The notes beneath the pieces are model-generated. The model searched no databases. It was not told where the DNA came from and saw only the letters and a program-made list of their open reading frames with translations. DNA of 64,000 nucleotides from Campylobacter pinnipediorum subsp. caledonicus (lineage in GTDB: Bacteria > Campylobacterota > Campylobacteria > Campylobacterales > Campylobacteraceae), in contig NZ_CP017258.1 in the NCBI RefSeq assembly GCF_002022005.1, positions 496,001 to 560,000 on the forward strand, in the 5' to 3' direction. The translations under genes were made by a program, and so were the position numbers. Shown in pieces: positions 47,631 through 56,950 of the stretch; the first letter of the stretch is position 1; each line of letters begins with the position of its first letter.

Positions 47631-49217
47631 TTGAAAAATATAGTAAAAAACGAAATATTTAAAGTTCTTGGTAGAGAATTTATCCTAGAAAAACCAAAAG
47701 ATAAAAATTTGGCTCATTATGCTACACCCATTGCATTTTCTATGGCTAAGGAGCTTAAAAAATCACCAATGTTGATAGCTGATGAGCTTGTATCTAAGTT
47801 TCAAAACAGTGATATTTTTGATGTAAGTGCTGTCAATGGTTATATAAATTTTAAATTAAAAAATGAGTTTTTGGATAAAATTTCAAATCAAACACTAAAG
47901 CTTGATGTTGATTTTGCAAAAGGCGAGAAAAAAAACGAAAGTGTCTTTATAGAATATATCAGTGCAAATCCAACAGGCCCTTTGCATATAGGTCACGTTA
48001 GAGGTGCTGTTTTTGGGGATACTTTGGCTAATATAGGCGAGTACCTTGGTTACGATGTTACAACTGAGTATTATATAAATGATGCTGGCAATCAAATAGA
48101 TTTGCTTGGCATATCTGTTAGTTTGGCCGCAAAAGAATTTTTATTTAATGAAAGTGTAGTCTATCCAGAATCTTATTATAGGGGTGAATATCTAAATGAG
48201 ATATCAAAATTAGCACTTGATAAATTTGGTAAAGATATTTTTTATGATGAAAATAGAAATCTCGAGCTTGCTGAATTTGCAAAAGATGAAGTTTTGAAAA
48301 TTATAAAAAAAGATTTGGCTGATGTTGGCATTTTTATACAAAATTGGGCTAGTGAAAAATCACTTTATTCAAATTTAATTCCAACCATAGAAAAACTTAA
48401 AAAATCTGGCCAGATGTATGAAAAAGATGGCGCTACCTATATAGCATCTACAAAATTAAACGATGATAATGATAGGGTTGTAATTAGAAACGATGGCAGG
48501 CCTACATATCTTGCAGGAGACATTATCTATCACGATAACAAATTTGAAAAATCATACGATAGGTATATAAATATCTGGGGAGCTGATCATCATGGATATA
48601 TAGCTAGGATAAAAGCGGCTATTAATTTCTTGGGATATGATGAAAATAAACTTGAAGTTATTTTGATGCAAATGGTTAGCCTTTTAAAAGATAAAAAACC
48701 ATTTAAGATGAGTAAGAGAGCCGGAACATCTGTGCTTATGAGTGAGATAGTAGAAGACATAGGATCTGATGCGCTTAGATTTATGTTTATAAGTAAATCA
48801 AATACAAGCCCTTTGGAATTTGAACTTAATACATTAAAGCAAAATGATAGTTCAAATCCTATTTTTTATATCAACTATGCTCATTCTCGTGTAAATCAAA
48901 TTTTTACAAAAGCAAATAAGACCGTAGTTGATGTTTTAGATGTTAGCTTGGATTCTCTTGATGAAAATGCAAAAAATTTGCTTTTTGAAGCTCTTACCTT
49001 AAACGAAGTATTGCAAGATGTTTATAGTTCTAGGGGATTGCATAAACTGACTGATTTTCTAAAATCTTTATCGTCAAATTTTCACAAGTTCTATAATGAA
49101 AATCGCGTTATAGGTGCTGAAAATGAAGATGCATTGTTGAAATTATTTGCTATTGTTGCTCTTTGTATCAGAACTACTTTAAAACTTATGGGTATTAAAG
49201 CTAAAGAAAAGATGTAA
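47631..49217 (+). CDS. argS: Arginyl-tRNA synthetase
   Basis: 528 residues from TTG. Class I motifs are present: EYISANPTGPLHIGHVRGAV near residue 105 (HIGH) and KMSKRAGTS near 357 (KMSKR-like loop), with the C-terminal anticodon-binding DALRSxxx region and YAHSRVNQIF. It charges the two arginine tRNAs at 20323 and 20417 among others. Confidence 0.97.
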   Translation: MKNIVKNEIFKVLGREFILEKPKDKNLAHYATPIAFSMAKELKKSPMLIADELVSKFQNSDIFDVSAVNGYINFKLKNEFLDKISNQTLKLDVDFAKGEKKNESVFIEYISANPTGPLHIGHVRGAVFGDTLANIGEYLGYDVTTEYYINDAGNQIDLLGISVSLAAKEFLFNESVVYPESYYRGEYLNEISKLALDKFGKDIFYDENRNLELAEFAKDEVLKIIKKDLADVGIFIQNWASEKSLYSNLIPTIEKLKKSGQMYEKDGATYIASTKLNDDNDRVVIRNDGRPTYLAGDIIYHDNKFEKSYDRYINIWGADHHGYIARIKAAINFLGYDENKLEVILMQMVSLLKDKKPFKMSKRAGTSVLMSEIVEDIGSDALRFMFISKSNTSPLEFELNTLKQNDSSNPIFYINYAHSRVNQIFTKANKTVVDVLDVSLDSLDENAKNLLFEALTLNEVLQDVYSSRGLHKLTDFLKSLSSNFHKFYNENRVIGAENEDALLKLFAIVALCIRTTLKLMGIKAKEKM

Positions 49218-49222
49218 AAACA

Positions 49223-50224
49223 ATGGAAACTTTAAATAGTTTTTTAAAATTTAAAAAATCATGGAGTTTTATTTTTATACTTGGTGTTTTATGTGTGGCA
49301 ATATCTTTTTTGCCACCATTTAGCACCTATTTTATTTCACCTTTAATTATTGCTGTTGTTTTTGGTGTTATTTTGGCAAATTTCTTTCAAAAAATATCAA
49401 AATCAATCAGTAATACAAGTGTTGTAAAAATATCAACAAAGCAAGTTTTACGTTTCGGTATAATTTTGTTTGGTTTTAGAATAAGCTTATCAGATATTGA
49501 ATTTGTTGGATTAAATGGCATAACGTTAGCATTTTTTATAGTTTTTAGCACATTTTTCTTGGGTCTTTTTCTTGGCAAAATGCTTGGATTAGATTATAAA
49601 AGTTCAGCCCTTATAAGTTCTGGTAGTGCTGTTTGTGGAGCTGCTGCTGTTATGGCAAGTGAGAGCGTGGTAAAAGGCGGCAGCGATAAAGTAGGCGTTG
49701 CGATTTGTACTGTTGTGCTTTTTGGTAGTATAGGCATGTTTGCTTATCCATTTTTATTTCAAATTATTGATTTTAGACCAGAGCAAATAGGCTTTTTTAT
49801 AGGTGGCTCTTTACATGAAGTAGCTCATGTTGTTGCTGCGTCTTCTAGCTTTGGCGAGTCTGTTCAAAAAAATGCCGTTATTATAAAAATGCTTAGAGTT
49901 CTTATGCTTATTCCTATGCTTTTTGTTTTGGGATTTTTAAATGCAAAAGAGGGTAAGGGCGATATAAAATCTTTTATTCCTTATTTTGCTATATTTTTCT
50001 TAATTGTAATTGTTGTAAATTCATTTTTGGGATTATCTAAAGATATTTTAAATGTGATACAATATTTTGATAATTTTTTACTTAGTGTTGCTATGATATG
50101 TCTTGGTATGGGAATAAATAAAAGTATTTTTGTAAATGTTGGATATAAGCCATTTATTTTGGCTATTTTGTTGTTTTTATACCTTATGATTAGTTGTTAT
50201 TTATTTACTTATTTTATCTTATAG
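49223..50224 (+). CDS. YeiH/UPF0324-family membrane protein
   Basis: 333 residues with about ten membrane helices. SALISSGSAVCGAAAVMASE near residues 129-148 and GGSLHEVAHVVAASSSFGE near 193-211 are the conserved signature of the UPF0324 (YeiH/YadS) family of putative transporters; the substrate is uncertain. It begins five bases after argS. Confidence 0.85.
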   Translation: METLNSFLKFKKSWSFIFILGVLCVAISFLPPFSTYFISPLIIAVVFGVILANFFQKISKSISNTSVVKISTKQVLRFGIILFGFRISLSDIEFVGLNGITLAFFIVFSTFFLGLFLGKMLGLDYKSSALISSGSAVCGAAAVMASESVVKGGSDKVGVAICTVVLFGSIGMFAYPFLFQIIDFRPEQIGFFIGGSLHEVAHVVAASSSFGESVQKNAVIIKMLRVLMLIPMLFVLGFLNAKEGKGDIKSFIPYFAIFFLIVIVVNSFLGLSKDILNVIQYFDNFLLSVAMICLGMGINKSIFVNVGYKPFILAILLFLYLMISCYLFTYFIL

Positions 50225-50231
50225 GATATTT

Positions 50232-50639
50232 ATGAATTTAAAAGATGCGATGGATAAATTTTTAAAAAACCCAGTAAGCGATAATGAAAGGAATTTAATA
50301 GATTTCCTAAAAACTAGTGAATTTTTATCGCCCATAATGCTTATTTCACCAATGGTAAACAAAGATGGAAGCTCTTTTGATGAAAAAGAGGGGAATAATA
50401 TTAGATTTGTGATACTGGAAGATGAAGACACAGATAAAAAATATTATCCTTTATTTACTAGCCAAGAAGAGATGCTTAAATGGAGAAAAGATGAGGAGCA
50501 AGAAAGTATAAAGCTTAAATTAAAAGATTATGCTCCGATGTTGTTATCCGAAAAAAATGAATATGATGGTATTGTTATAGATCCTTTTTCTCATTCTTTG
50601 ATTTTAAATTTAAAATTTTTAGAATCAGTTTTTAAATAA
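50232..50639 (+). CDS. SseB-domain protein
   Basis: 135 residues resembling the N-terminal domain of SseB: LKTSEFLSPIMLIS near residues 27-40, a variable loop, then YYPLFTSQEEMLKWRKDE near 72-89. No signal or membrane segment. Function unknown; it lies seven bases after the membrane protein gene and is the last gene before petA. Confidence 0.7.
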   Translation: MNLKDAMDKFLKNPVSDNERNLIDFLKTSEFLSPIMLISPMVNKDGSSFDEKEGNNIRFVILEDEDTDKKYYPLFTSQEEMLKWRKDEEQESIKLKLKDYAPMLLSEKNEYDGIVIDPFSHSLILNLKFLESVFK

Positions 50640-50744
50640 AAACTAATAAAAGTATAAAATATAATAATTAATTTTGATATATAAAGTGACTATTTTGTAA
50701 GAATATTATTTAAATTACACAAAGAATTTTTAATATTTTTTAGA

Positions 50745-50750
50745 TATAAT
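50745..50750 (+). promoter_or_regulatory. Candidate -10 element of petABC
   Basis: TATAAT preceded by the alternating T-rich tract typical of Campylobacter promoters, 37 bases before petA. Confidence 0.5.
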
Positions 50751-50786
50751 GCAAATATTGTATAAATTAATTAAGAAAGGAAAATA

Positions 50787-51290
50787 ATGTCTGTAAAGCA
50801 AGAAAGACGCGATTTTATCGGAATTGCGTTCGGTGCAGTGGCTGCTGTTGGTGGTGCTTTTTCATTGGTTGCTATGAAAAAGACTTGGGATCCACTTCCA
50901 AGTGTTAAAGCAGCAGGTTTTACAACCGTTGATCTTAGTCCCATGAAAGATGGAGAGATGAGACAGGTTGAATGGCGTAAAAAGCCAATATTTATTTTAA
51001 AAAAAGATCCAAATTCTCCTGCAAATGATAACAGAGATATAAAGATTGGAAATGATAGATATACGGTTGTGATAGGTCTTTGTACCCATCTTGGTTGTAT
51101 ACCAGAATGGAAGAGTTCTAAGAATGCATTTATTTGCGCCTGTCATGGAGGCGAGTTTGATGCTGATGGTTTAAATGTTTTTGGACCACCACCACGCCCT
51201 TTAGATATTCCACCATTTAAAATAGATGGAACAAAGTTAGTACTTGGTGAAACAGGACCCGAGTATAACAAATTAGTCGGCAAAGCATAA
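50787..51290 (+). CDS. petA: Rieske iron-sulfur protein of cytochrome bc1
   Basis: 167 residues. Tat-type N-terminus QERRDFIGIAFG with a membrane anchor, then the Rieske cluster motifs CTHLGCIPEW (near 109) and CACHGGEFDADG (near 130). It transfers electrons from quinol to cytochrome c1 on the periplasmic side. Ten bases separate it from petB. Confidence 0.97.
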   Translation: MSVKQERRDFIGIAFGAVAAVGGAFSLVAMKKTWDPLPSVKAAGFTTVDLSPMKDGEMRQVEWRKKPIFILKKDPNSPANDNRDIKIGNDRYTVVIGLCTHLGCIPEWKSSKNAFICACHGGEFDADGLNVFGPPPRPLDIPPFKIDGTKLVLGETGPEYNKLVGKA

Positions 51291-51300
51291 GGGAGATAAT

Positions 51301-52542
51301 ATGGCACAAATTCATAAATCAAACGGAGTTGTTGACTGGCTAGATCAGCGTTTAGCTGTTACTAAGCTTATGAAGGTTTTAGTAAGCGAATATTGGATAC
51401 CAAAAAATATAAACTTTCTTTGGGCTATGGGCGTTATTTTAACCACTCTTTTTATTGTCCTTTTTGTTTCAGGGCTTTTACTTCTTATGTATTATAAACC
51501 CGATGTAAATTTAGCTTTTGATAGTGTAAATTTTACTATTATGCAAGAAGTTGAATATGGTTGGCTTTGGCGTCATATGCATGCCGTTGCTGCCTCTGTA
51601 ATATTTTTAATAATGTATATACATCTTCTTACTGGACTTTATTACGGTTCTTATAAAAAAGGAAGAGAGCTTATCTGGGTTACAGGCATGTTACTATTTA
51701 TTTGCTTTTCAGCAGAGGCTTTTAGTGGATATATGCTTCCTTGGGGTCAGATGAGCTATTGGGCAGCAACTGTTATCACTCAACTATTTGGTGCAATTCC
51801 AGTCATAGGTGATGCTCTTGTTGAGTGGATAAGAGGTGATTATGCTGTTGGTGATGCTACATTAACTAGATTTTTTATGATTCATGTTTGTCTTATGCCT
51901 ATTATTATTATAGTTGTTGTTGTTATACACTTTTACTCTTTGCGCATTCCACATGTAAACAATCTTGAAAGCGAAGAGATAGATTTTGATGTAGAAGCAA
52001 ACGAATATTTGCATGGTGATAGAAAAAAAGCTAAAGTTATACCTTTTTGGCCTGGATTTTTAGCTAAAGATTTTATGTATGTATCATTTTTTATGATATT
52101 TTTTATGTATCTAGTTTGCTTTCATTTTGGTTTTGCTATGGATCCTATAAATTTTGAGCCAGCAAATGCTTTGAAAACTCCACCACATATATATCCTGAG
52201 TGGTATTTCTTGTGGCAATATGAGATTTTACGTGGATTTTTCTTTGATATTTTTGGAATTTCAGCTGGTAATTTAGGTCTTTTATCGTTTGCATTTGCAG
52301 GTGCTGCATTTATGATAATACCTTTACTAGATACAAGTGATGTGGTTGCTCCGGCACACAAAAGACCGTTATTTTTCATATGGTTTTGGTTGCTTGTTGC
52401 TGATTTGATAGCTCTTTCTATTTTAGGAAAAATTCCAACAGAAGGTAGAGAGTGGTTTGGGTTTGGAACATCTGTTTTATTTTTATTCTTGTTTATTGTG
52501 GCTTTGCCTATTATTAGTTTTATTGAAAAGAAAAGGGGATAA
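51301..52542 (+). CDS. petB: Cytochrome b of the bc1 complex
   Basis: 413 residues with eight membrane helices. The haem histidines are in WLWRHMHAVAAS and MYIHLLTGLYYG in the second helix, and FFMIHVCLMPI with VVIHFYSLRIPH in the fourth; the quinol-site PEWYFLWQYEIL is near residue 300. It oxidises menaquinol and moves electrons across the membrane. Confidence 0.97.
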   Translation: MAQIHKSNGVVDWLDQRLAVTKLMKVLVSEYWIPKNINFLWAMGVILTTLFIVLFVSGLLLLMYYKPDVNLAFDSVNFTIMQEVEYGWLWRHMHAVAASVIFLIMYIHLLTGLYYGSYKKGRELIWVTGMLLFICFSAEAFSGYMLPWGQMSYWAATVITQLFGAIPVIGDALVEWIRGDYAVGDATLTRFFMIHVCLMPIIIIVVVVIHFYSLRIPHVNNLESEEIDFDVEANEYLHGDRKKAKVIPFWPGFLAKDFMYVSFFMIFFMYLVCFHFGFAMDPINFEPANALKTPPHIYPEWYFLWQYEILRGFFFDIFGISAGNLGLLSFAFAGAAFMIIPLLDTSDVVAPAHKRPLFFIWFWLLVADLIALSILGKIPTEGREWFGFGTSVLFLFLFIVALPIISFIEKKRG

Positions 52543-52544
52543 TT

Positions 52545-53594
52545 ATGAAAGAGTTAAAAATATTTGCCATAGTTGTCTTTCTTTCAGGTCTTTTATATTG
52601 GGGTATAGAGCCTTATGCTCATCATGAGCTACATCCTCATACGGACCCTGCTGTTTATGATTTTGCTGCTGGAGATGATAGTTATTCAAAAAGCATGCTT
52701 GAGTCTTCAAAAATAGCACTTGAAAAAGCAGAAGTAAGTGGAGATGGTAAAAAAATTGAAAATGCAAAACTTGATGTGCAAAAAGCAGAAAAAAATCTTA
52801 ATGATTATAAATCTTTCTGGAATGATATTAAAGCTATAGATTTTAAAAGCGCAGATGCTATTCGTGGTGCAGATGTTTTTGCAAATGCTGGTTGTACAGG
52901 ATGCCATGGAATAAAAACTGCTGGTTTCGATGCACCTATGGATAACGCTACTTCTAGCTCTAGTTTTGGTGTTGTTGCTCCTGATTTAAGCACAGCAGGT
53001 GCTATATATGATGAGAGTTTCTTGGCGGCTGTTATAAAAAATCCAGTTATGGCTATGAAATTAAATCACAAATTTGGCGAAGAGAGAGGGTTCCCTATGC
53101 CTGAGTTTTATGGTGTAGGTGGTGATGATATGAATGCAGAATTAGCAGATTTAGTTGCTTATTTAAAATCAATATCAGCTAAATATATAAAAGAAAATGG
53201 AAAGATTAGTGATTCTAAGCTTTTTGAAGACGCTTGTCAACGTTGTCATGATATAAAATATGATAAAAAATATATGCTTGGTAACAGAATTGATTTAGCG
53301 AATTATATGGGTTCAAATCCACCTGATTTATCTATGATGATAAGATCTAAAAATTCTGATAATTATCTAAATAAATTTATTAATGATCCTCAAAAAATGC
53401 TTTTGGCTACTGCTATGCCTAGAGTTGGTTTAACAAAAGAATCTGAAGATCAAGTTGTGTCTTATCTTGAAAAAATTGGCGATAGTAAAAAAGACGAGAG
53501 ATCAAGCGTAGGCTTTTATACTATGATTTATTTCTTTATACTTGGTATTTTTGCCACACTTTGGAAGATAAAAGTCTGGAAAGAATTACATTAA
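52545..53594 (+). CDS. petC: Dihaem cytochrome c1-type subunit
   Basis: 349 residues with an N-terminal membrane anchor (about 5-22), haem motifs CTGCHG near residue 123 and CQRCHD near 231, a charged coiled segment at about 50-85, and a C-terminal anchor (YTMIYFFILGIFATLW). Two haems and two anchors fit the epsilon-proteobacterial PetC, which passes electrons to soluble cytochrome c and the terminal oxidase. Confidence 0.93.
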   Translation: MKELKIFAIVVFLSGLLYWGIEPYAHHELHPHTDPAVYDFAAGDDSYSKSMLESSKIALEKAEVSGDGKKIENAKLDVQKAEKNLNDYKSFWNDIKAIDFKSADAIRGADVFANAGCTGCHGIKTAGFDAPMDNATSSSSFGVVAPDLSTAGAIYDESFLAAVIKNPVMAMKLNHKFGEERGFPMPEFYGVGGDDMNAELADLVAYLKSISAKYIKENGKISDSKLFEDACQRCHDIKYDKKYMLGNRIDLANYMGSNPPDLSMMIRSKNSDNYLNKFINDPQKMLLATAMPRVGLTKESEDQVVSYLEKIGDSKKDERSSVGFYTMIYFFILGIFATLWKIKVWKELH

Positions 53595-53601
53595 TGATTT
53601 T

Positions 53602-53633
53602 AAAAACCAATAAGATTTTTCTTATTGGTTTTT
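53602..53633 (+). terminator. Terminator after petC
   Basis: Thirteen-base stem AAAAACCAATAAG/CTTATTGGTTTTT with an ATTTTT loop and a T tail. Confidence 0.9.
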
Positions 53634-54144
53634 TATATAAATTCTTATAAACCATTAATGATATAAAAATTAGACTTTAAAAAATAGATTATATATTTTT
53701 AAATAATTCAAAATCACTCAAGTAAAAAAATATCACATAAGAATATTTAGTATAGTAAATTTTTAATATTTATCTTTGGTATTTTATTGTTTTGTTAAAA
53801 AGCAAAAGTCCAAAAAAATCATCTTTATTTATAAATTAATTTTTCAAAATCCAAGTTTAATATAAAGTATAAAATCTTTTAAATAATAATAGAGATAGAC
53901 ATAAACGGTTTATTAATTTCAGCGTTAAAAAGTACTTGGGTTTAATGCGGCGTGGAGAGGGATATCTCTATTTTAATTATGACTTGATAATATGGTTTTT
54001 ATAAATGTTTGGGAGTATTATGTAAGATTTAATGAAGTTCTTTGTTTGAATTGAATAAATATTTTTAAAATATTATTTTGACCATGCTGAGTTTTTGAGT
54101 TGATTACATATGGTTTTAATATATACTATTTAATTTTTAAATCA
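53634..54144. other. Non-coding gap between petC and the copper-chaperone operon
   Basis: No reading frame is credible. Most is AT-rich; the exception is the structured element at 53882-53978. Confidence 0.6.
53882..53978 (+). ncRNA. Candidate small structured RNA
   Basis: AATAGAGATA (53888-53897) pairs with TATCTCTATT (53963-53972), extendable by several A-T pairs, enclosing a second hairpin GCGTTAAA (53922-53929)/TTTAATGC (53941-53948, one G-U). The enclosed stretch GCGGCGTGGAGAGGG is far more G-rich than the surrounding DNA. Nested stems plus a local shift in base composition suggest a transcribed RNA; the strand is a guess and no known family was recognised. Confidence 0.35.
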
Positions 54145-54693
54145 TTAATGTCTTTGTTTTATCATGTCTTGTATGGCTTGTGTTATATCTTCTTCTGTTA
54201 AATTTGAAACTTCTGTGAAAAAGCTGCCATTTTTATCAAGTAGATATATAGCAGAAGAGTGTGCGATTGAATATTTTATTGCAGAGTCTGGCATTTGTAT
54301 CTTTTTATATTTTACATTGTATGCTTTTGCTACTTTGTCTAAATCTTTCATTTTTATACCAAGCGAATTATTGTAAAAATTACCTACCATCTCTTGAAGT
54401 TGTTCTGTCGTATCTCTTTCTTCATCAAGTGTAGCAAACAAAAGTTTTATATCTTGTCTGTTTATTTTTGATAGTACCTCAGATACTCTAAAAAGCGTAG
54501 CTGGGCACACATCAGGACAAAATAGATAGCCAAAATATAAAATTTTATATTCTCCATCTAAATCTCTTAGCTTTATCTCTTTGTTTTGAGTTTGTGCTAC
54601 AAAATCATATTTATTTGCTTTTTCTTTATTTATAAATAAAACAAAAGCAAATAAAATTAAAATAGTAGTTAAAATTGATATAATCTTTTTCAT
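54145..54693 (-). CDS. SCO1/SenC-family copper chaperone
   Basis: 182 residues with an N-terminal membrane anchor (about 4-20) and a thioredoxin fold. The copper-binding motif CPDVC in GYLFCPDVCPATLF is near residue 59 and the third ligand histidine in SIAHSSAIYLLD near 148. SCO proteins load copper into the CuB or CuA site of cytochrome oxidases; cbb3 oxidase would be the client in Campylobacter. It is the last gene of a three-gene minus-strand operon. Confidence 0.92.
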   Translation of the reverse strand: MKKIISILTTILILFAFVLFINKEKANKYDFVAQTQNKEIKLRDLDGEYKILYFGYLFCPDVCPATLFRVSEVLSKINRQDIKLLFATLDEERDTTEQLQEMVGNFYNNSLGIKMKDLDKVAKAYNVKYKKIQMPDSAIKYSIAHSSAIYLLDKNGSFFTEVSNLTEEDITQAIQDMIKQRH

Positions 54694-54702
54694 ATTTTTC
54701 TT

Positions 54703-55164
54703 TTACATCTTAATATCAAAATCTATATAAATACCTGTTTTTTTATCATTATTTAGTATTTCAAACCTATATCTCATTTTATCAATCACGCAAGCGCTAA
54801 GCACTATTTTTGAGCTAAAAATGCCGTTATTGTCTTTTTTTAGTTTAGCTTTTATTATTCCCATGTCCATATCAAGACCGTAAAATTCTAAGCTTAAATT
54901 GTTATAGTTAAAATTTTCCAGCCCTTTTATACTAAACACAACTGGTTGCATTGGTAGTATTGGTTTTGGGTTTAGTTCAAATTCTATCTTTTTACCTTCA
55001 AAAACTATATCACATTTTTTATTATTTAAATCACACTTTAATGGTTTTAAATAGACTTGGGCTGTAGGTTCTGGCAATACATTTTCTTTTTTATCTTTAA
55101 AAATAAAAAATAAAGCGATAATGAGAATTATTAATAAAATTAATGTAATATAGATTTTTTTCAT
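54703..55164 (-). CDS. Membrane-anchored periplasmic protein of the copper-chaperone operon
   Basis: 153 residues from the ATG at 55164, eight bases after the previous stop; a TTG 12 codons upstream is a less likely start. Residues 1-20 form a membrane anchor or signal; the rest is a beta-rich domain with CDLNNKKCDIVF near 41 and LEFYGLDMDMGIIKAKLK near 91, the latter recalling FixH-like proteins. The family was not recognised with certainty. A protein in the same position accompanies SCO1 and PCu(A)C in C. jejuni. Confidence 0.75.
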   Translation of the reverse strand: MKKIYITLILLIILIIALFFIFKDKKENVLPEPTAQVYLKPLKCDLNNKKCDIVFEGKKIEFELNPKPILPMQPVVFSIKGLENFNYNNLSLEFYGLDMDMGIIKAKLKKDNNGIFSSKIVLSACVIDKMRYRFEILNNDKKTGIYIDFDIKM

Positions 55165-55171
55165 TTTATTT

Positions 55172-55600
55172 TTAGAAAAATAATTTTTTCTTTGTATCAA
55201 GTAATAAAATATTTTTTATTGTTACACTTTTACCTGTATTAAAATTAATCGTTAAATCTATGCCTTCATTATTGTTAATTTCTTTTTTTGCACCAAAAAG
55301 CATAAAGTGTAGACCTTTTGGCATTAATTTTATAGTGGAGTCTTTTGGTATATTTATATCATTGATTTTTACCATAGCCATCATATTATCCATTATCTTA
55401 TGAGTGTGTAATTCAACTGCCTCATATGCACTTGAACTTGCGCCTATGATTTTTACATCAGCTTCTAAATTATTTGTTATGTCCATAAAAACAGCACCAT
55501 TTTTATGATCCATTGTCTGTTTTGCAAATACATTGCTTATCTCAATTTCTCCAGAAAAACAATATGTTAAAAATATAAAAAACACAAATAACTTTTTCAT
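55172..55600 (-). CDS. PCu(A)C-type periplasmic copper chaperone
   Basis: 142 residues from the ATG at 55600, which has AAGGA about seven bases upstream. Signal peptide MKKLFVFFIFLTYCFSG, then NVFAKQT, VELHTHKIMDNMMAMVKI and KGLHFMLFGAKKEI. The His and Met residues in these segments match the H(M)x10Mx21HxM copper site of the DUF461 family. It would deliver copper(I) for oxidase assembly with SCO1. First gene of its operon. Confidence 0.9.
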   Translation of the reverse strand: MKKLFVFFIFLTYCFSGEIEISNVFAKQTMDHKNGAVFMDITNNLEADVKIIGASSSAYEAVELHTHKIMDNMMAMVKINDINIPKDSTIKLMPKGLHFMLFGAKKEINNNEGIDLTINFNTGKSVTIKNILLLDTKKKLFF

Positions 55601-55749
55601 AAATTTATCCTTACTTTCTTTCAAATTTCTTTTTGTTTAATTTTAAAATTTTATCTTTTAAATATTGCTTATAAATTTACATTAAACTTTTAAAGATATA
55701 ATTCGTATCTTTAAAATAAATTAATTTTTTATATCAAGGAATCTATCAA

Positions 55750-56718
55750 ATGTCAAGAATTCTTTTTGCTTTATTCGTGTTTGCAATTACATGTTTAAAT
55801 GCTGTTGATTATGAAGATATATACCTAAAAAAAGGCAGTAATGAAGTTATAAAAACTATTGAAAAGAATATATTAAGTAAAGACTTTTGGGTTAAAAGGC
55901 TAGAAGGTGTTCAACTTGATTTTGGTTATTATGATGAAGAAGCTTTGCTTACCGTTGTTAATAAAGAAAAAAAACACCTTGAAGTTTATAAGTATTCCAA
56001 TGGCAAGCTAGAAAAAACTTTCAATACAAATATTTTAGTTGGAAAACTTGGTGATAAACTTGTTGAGGGCGATTTAAAAACTCCAGTTGGTGTTTATCAA
56101 TTAACAAAAAGATTTACTCCATTAGATTCATATCTTGGGCCTTTAGCTTTTTCTCTATCGTATCCAAATTTGCATGATAAGTTATCAAATAAAACAGGTA
56201 GTGGTATATGGATACATGGATTTCCTATGAATGGGAGCAGAGAAGATGAGATAAAAACAAAAGGTTGTGTTGTTATGGAAAATGATATCTTAATGCAATA
56301 TGATAAAATTATTGATTATAAAAAGAGCTTGGCTATAATATATGAAAACGATATTAAAAAAGCGACAACAGAGCAAATAGCGACTATTTTTTCTCAAATT
56401 CTTGCTTGGAAAAAGGCATGGACAGAAAGCGATATAGATTATTATTTGAGTTTTTACGATAAGAATTTTAAAAGATATGATGGGATGAGTTTTGATAAAT
56501 TTGCTAGCTCTAAAAAAAGTATATTTTCAAGAAAAGAGCATAAAAATATAGTATTTTCAAAATTTATAATAAGCCCTTATCCAAACTCTAAGAACGAAAC
56601 AATGTTTAGAGTTGTATTTTATGAAAATTATAGTACTTTAAACTATAAATTTAATGGTGAAAAAACTTTATATATAAAACTTGTTGATGATAAGATGAAA
56701 ATTGTAGTAGAGGATTAA
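55750..56718 (+). CDS. pgp2: YkuD-domain LD-carboxypeptidase (Pgp2/Csd6-like)
   Basis: 322 residues with a signal peptide (MSRILFALFVFAITCLNA). The L,D-transpeptidase fold carries GSGIWIHGFPMNGSRED and KGCVVMEND (residues about 150-183) with the catalytic His and Cys. A C-terminal NTF2-like domain (about 210-322) is typical of Pgp2/Csd6, which trims tetrapeptides to tripeptides in peptidoglycan and sets helical shape. Adjacency to alr strengthens a cell-wall role. Confidence 0.85.
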   Translation: MSRILFALFVFAITCLNAVDYEDIYLKKGSNEVIKTIEKNILSKDFWVKRLEGVQLDFGYYDEEALLTVVNKEKKHLEVYKYSNGKLEKTFNTNILVGKLGDKLVEGDLKTPVGVYQLTKRFTPLDSYLGPLAFSLSYPNLHDKLSNKTGSGIWIHGFPMNGSREDEIKTKGCVVMENDILMQYDKIIDYKKSLAIIYENDIKKATTEQIATIFSQILAWKKAWTESDIDYYLSFYDKNFKRYDGMSFDKFASSKKSIFSRKEHKNIVFSKFIISPYPNSKNETMFRVVFYENYSTLNYKFNGEKTLYIKLVDDKMKIVVED

Positions 56719-56721
56719 AAA

Positions 56722-56949
56722 ATGCAAAAAGATTTAGTTGAACAAAAAATAAAAGATTTATTTAAGGCAAGGGCTGATTTTTTTGATTTATTGGACTCTG
56801 TTGTCCCAAAAAAAGAAGGCACTGATATTTTTGATTTTGATAAACAAAAAGATGTAGACTTAAAAGATGTATATGCTAAATTTTATGCTTATGATTATAG
56901 TATTAGAAAATTACTTATAGATGTTTATAGAGCATATGAGATAGATTAA
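56722..56949 (+). CDS. Small protein of unknown function
   Basis: 75 residues, charged and probably helical, reading KDLVEQKIKDLFKARADF at the start and YDYSIRKLLIDVYRAYEID at the end. No signal or membrane segment. It fits exactly between the peptidase and alr genes with three bases before it and one base after it, so it is a real cotranslated gene. The family was not recognised. Confidence 0.75.
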   Translation: MQKDLVEQKIKDLFKARADFFDLLDSVVPKKEGTDIFDFDKQKDVDLKDVYAKFYAYDYSIRKLLIDVYRAYEID

Positions 56950-56950
56950 A

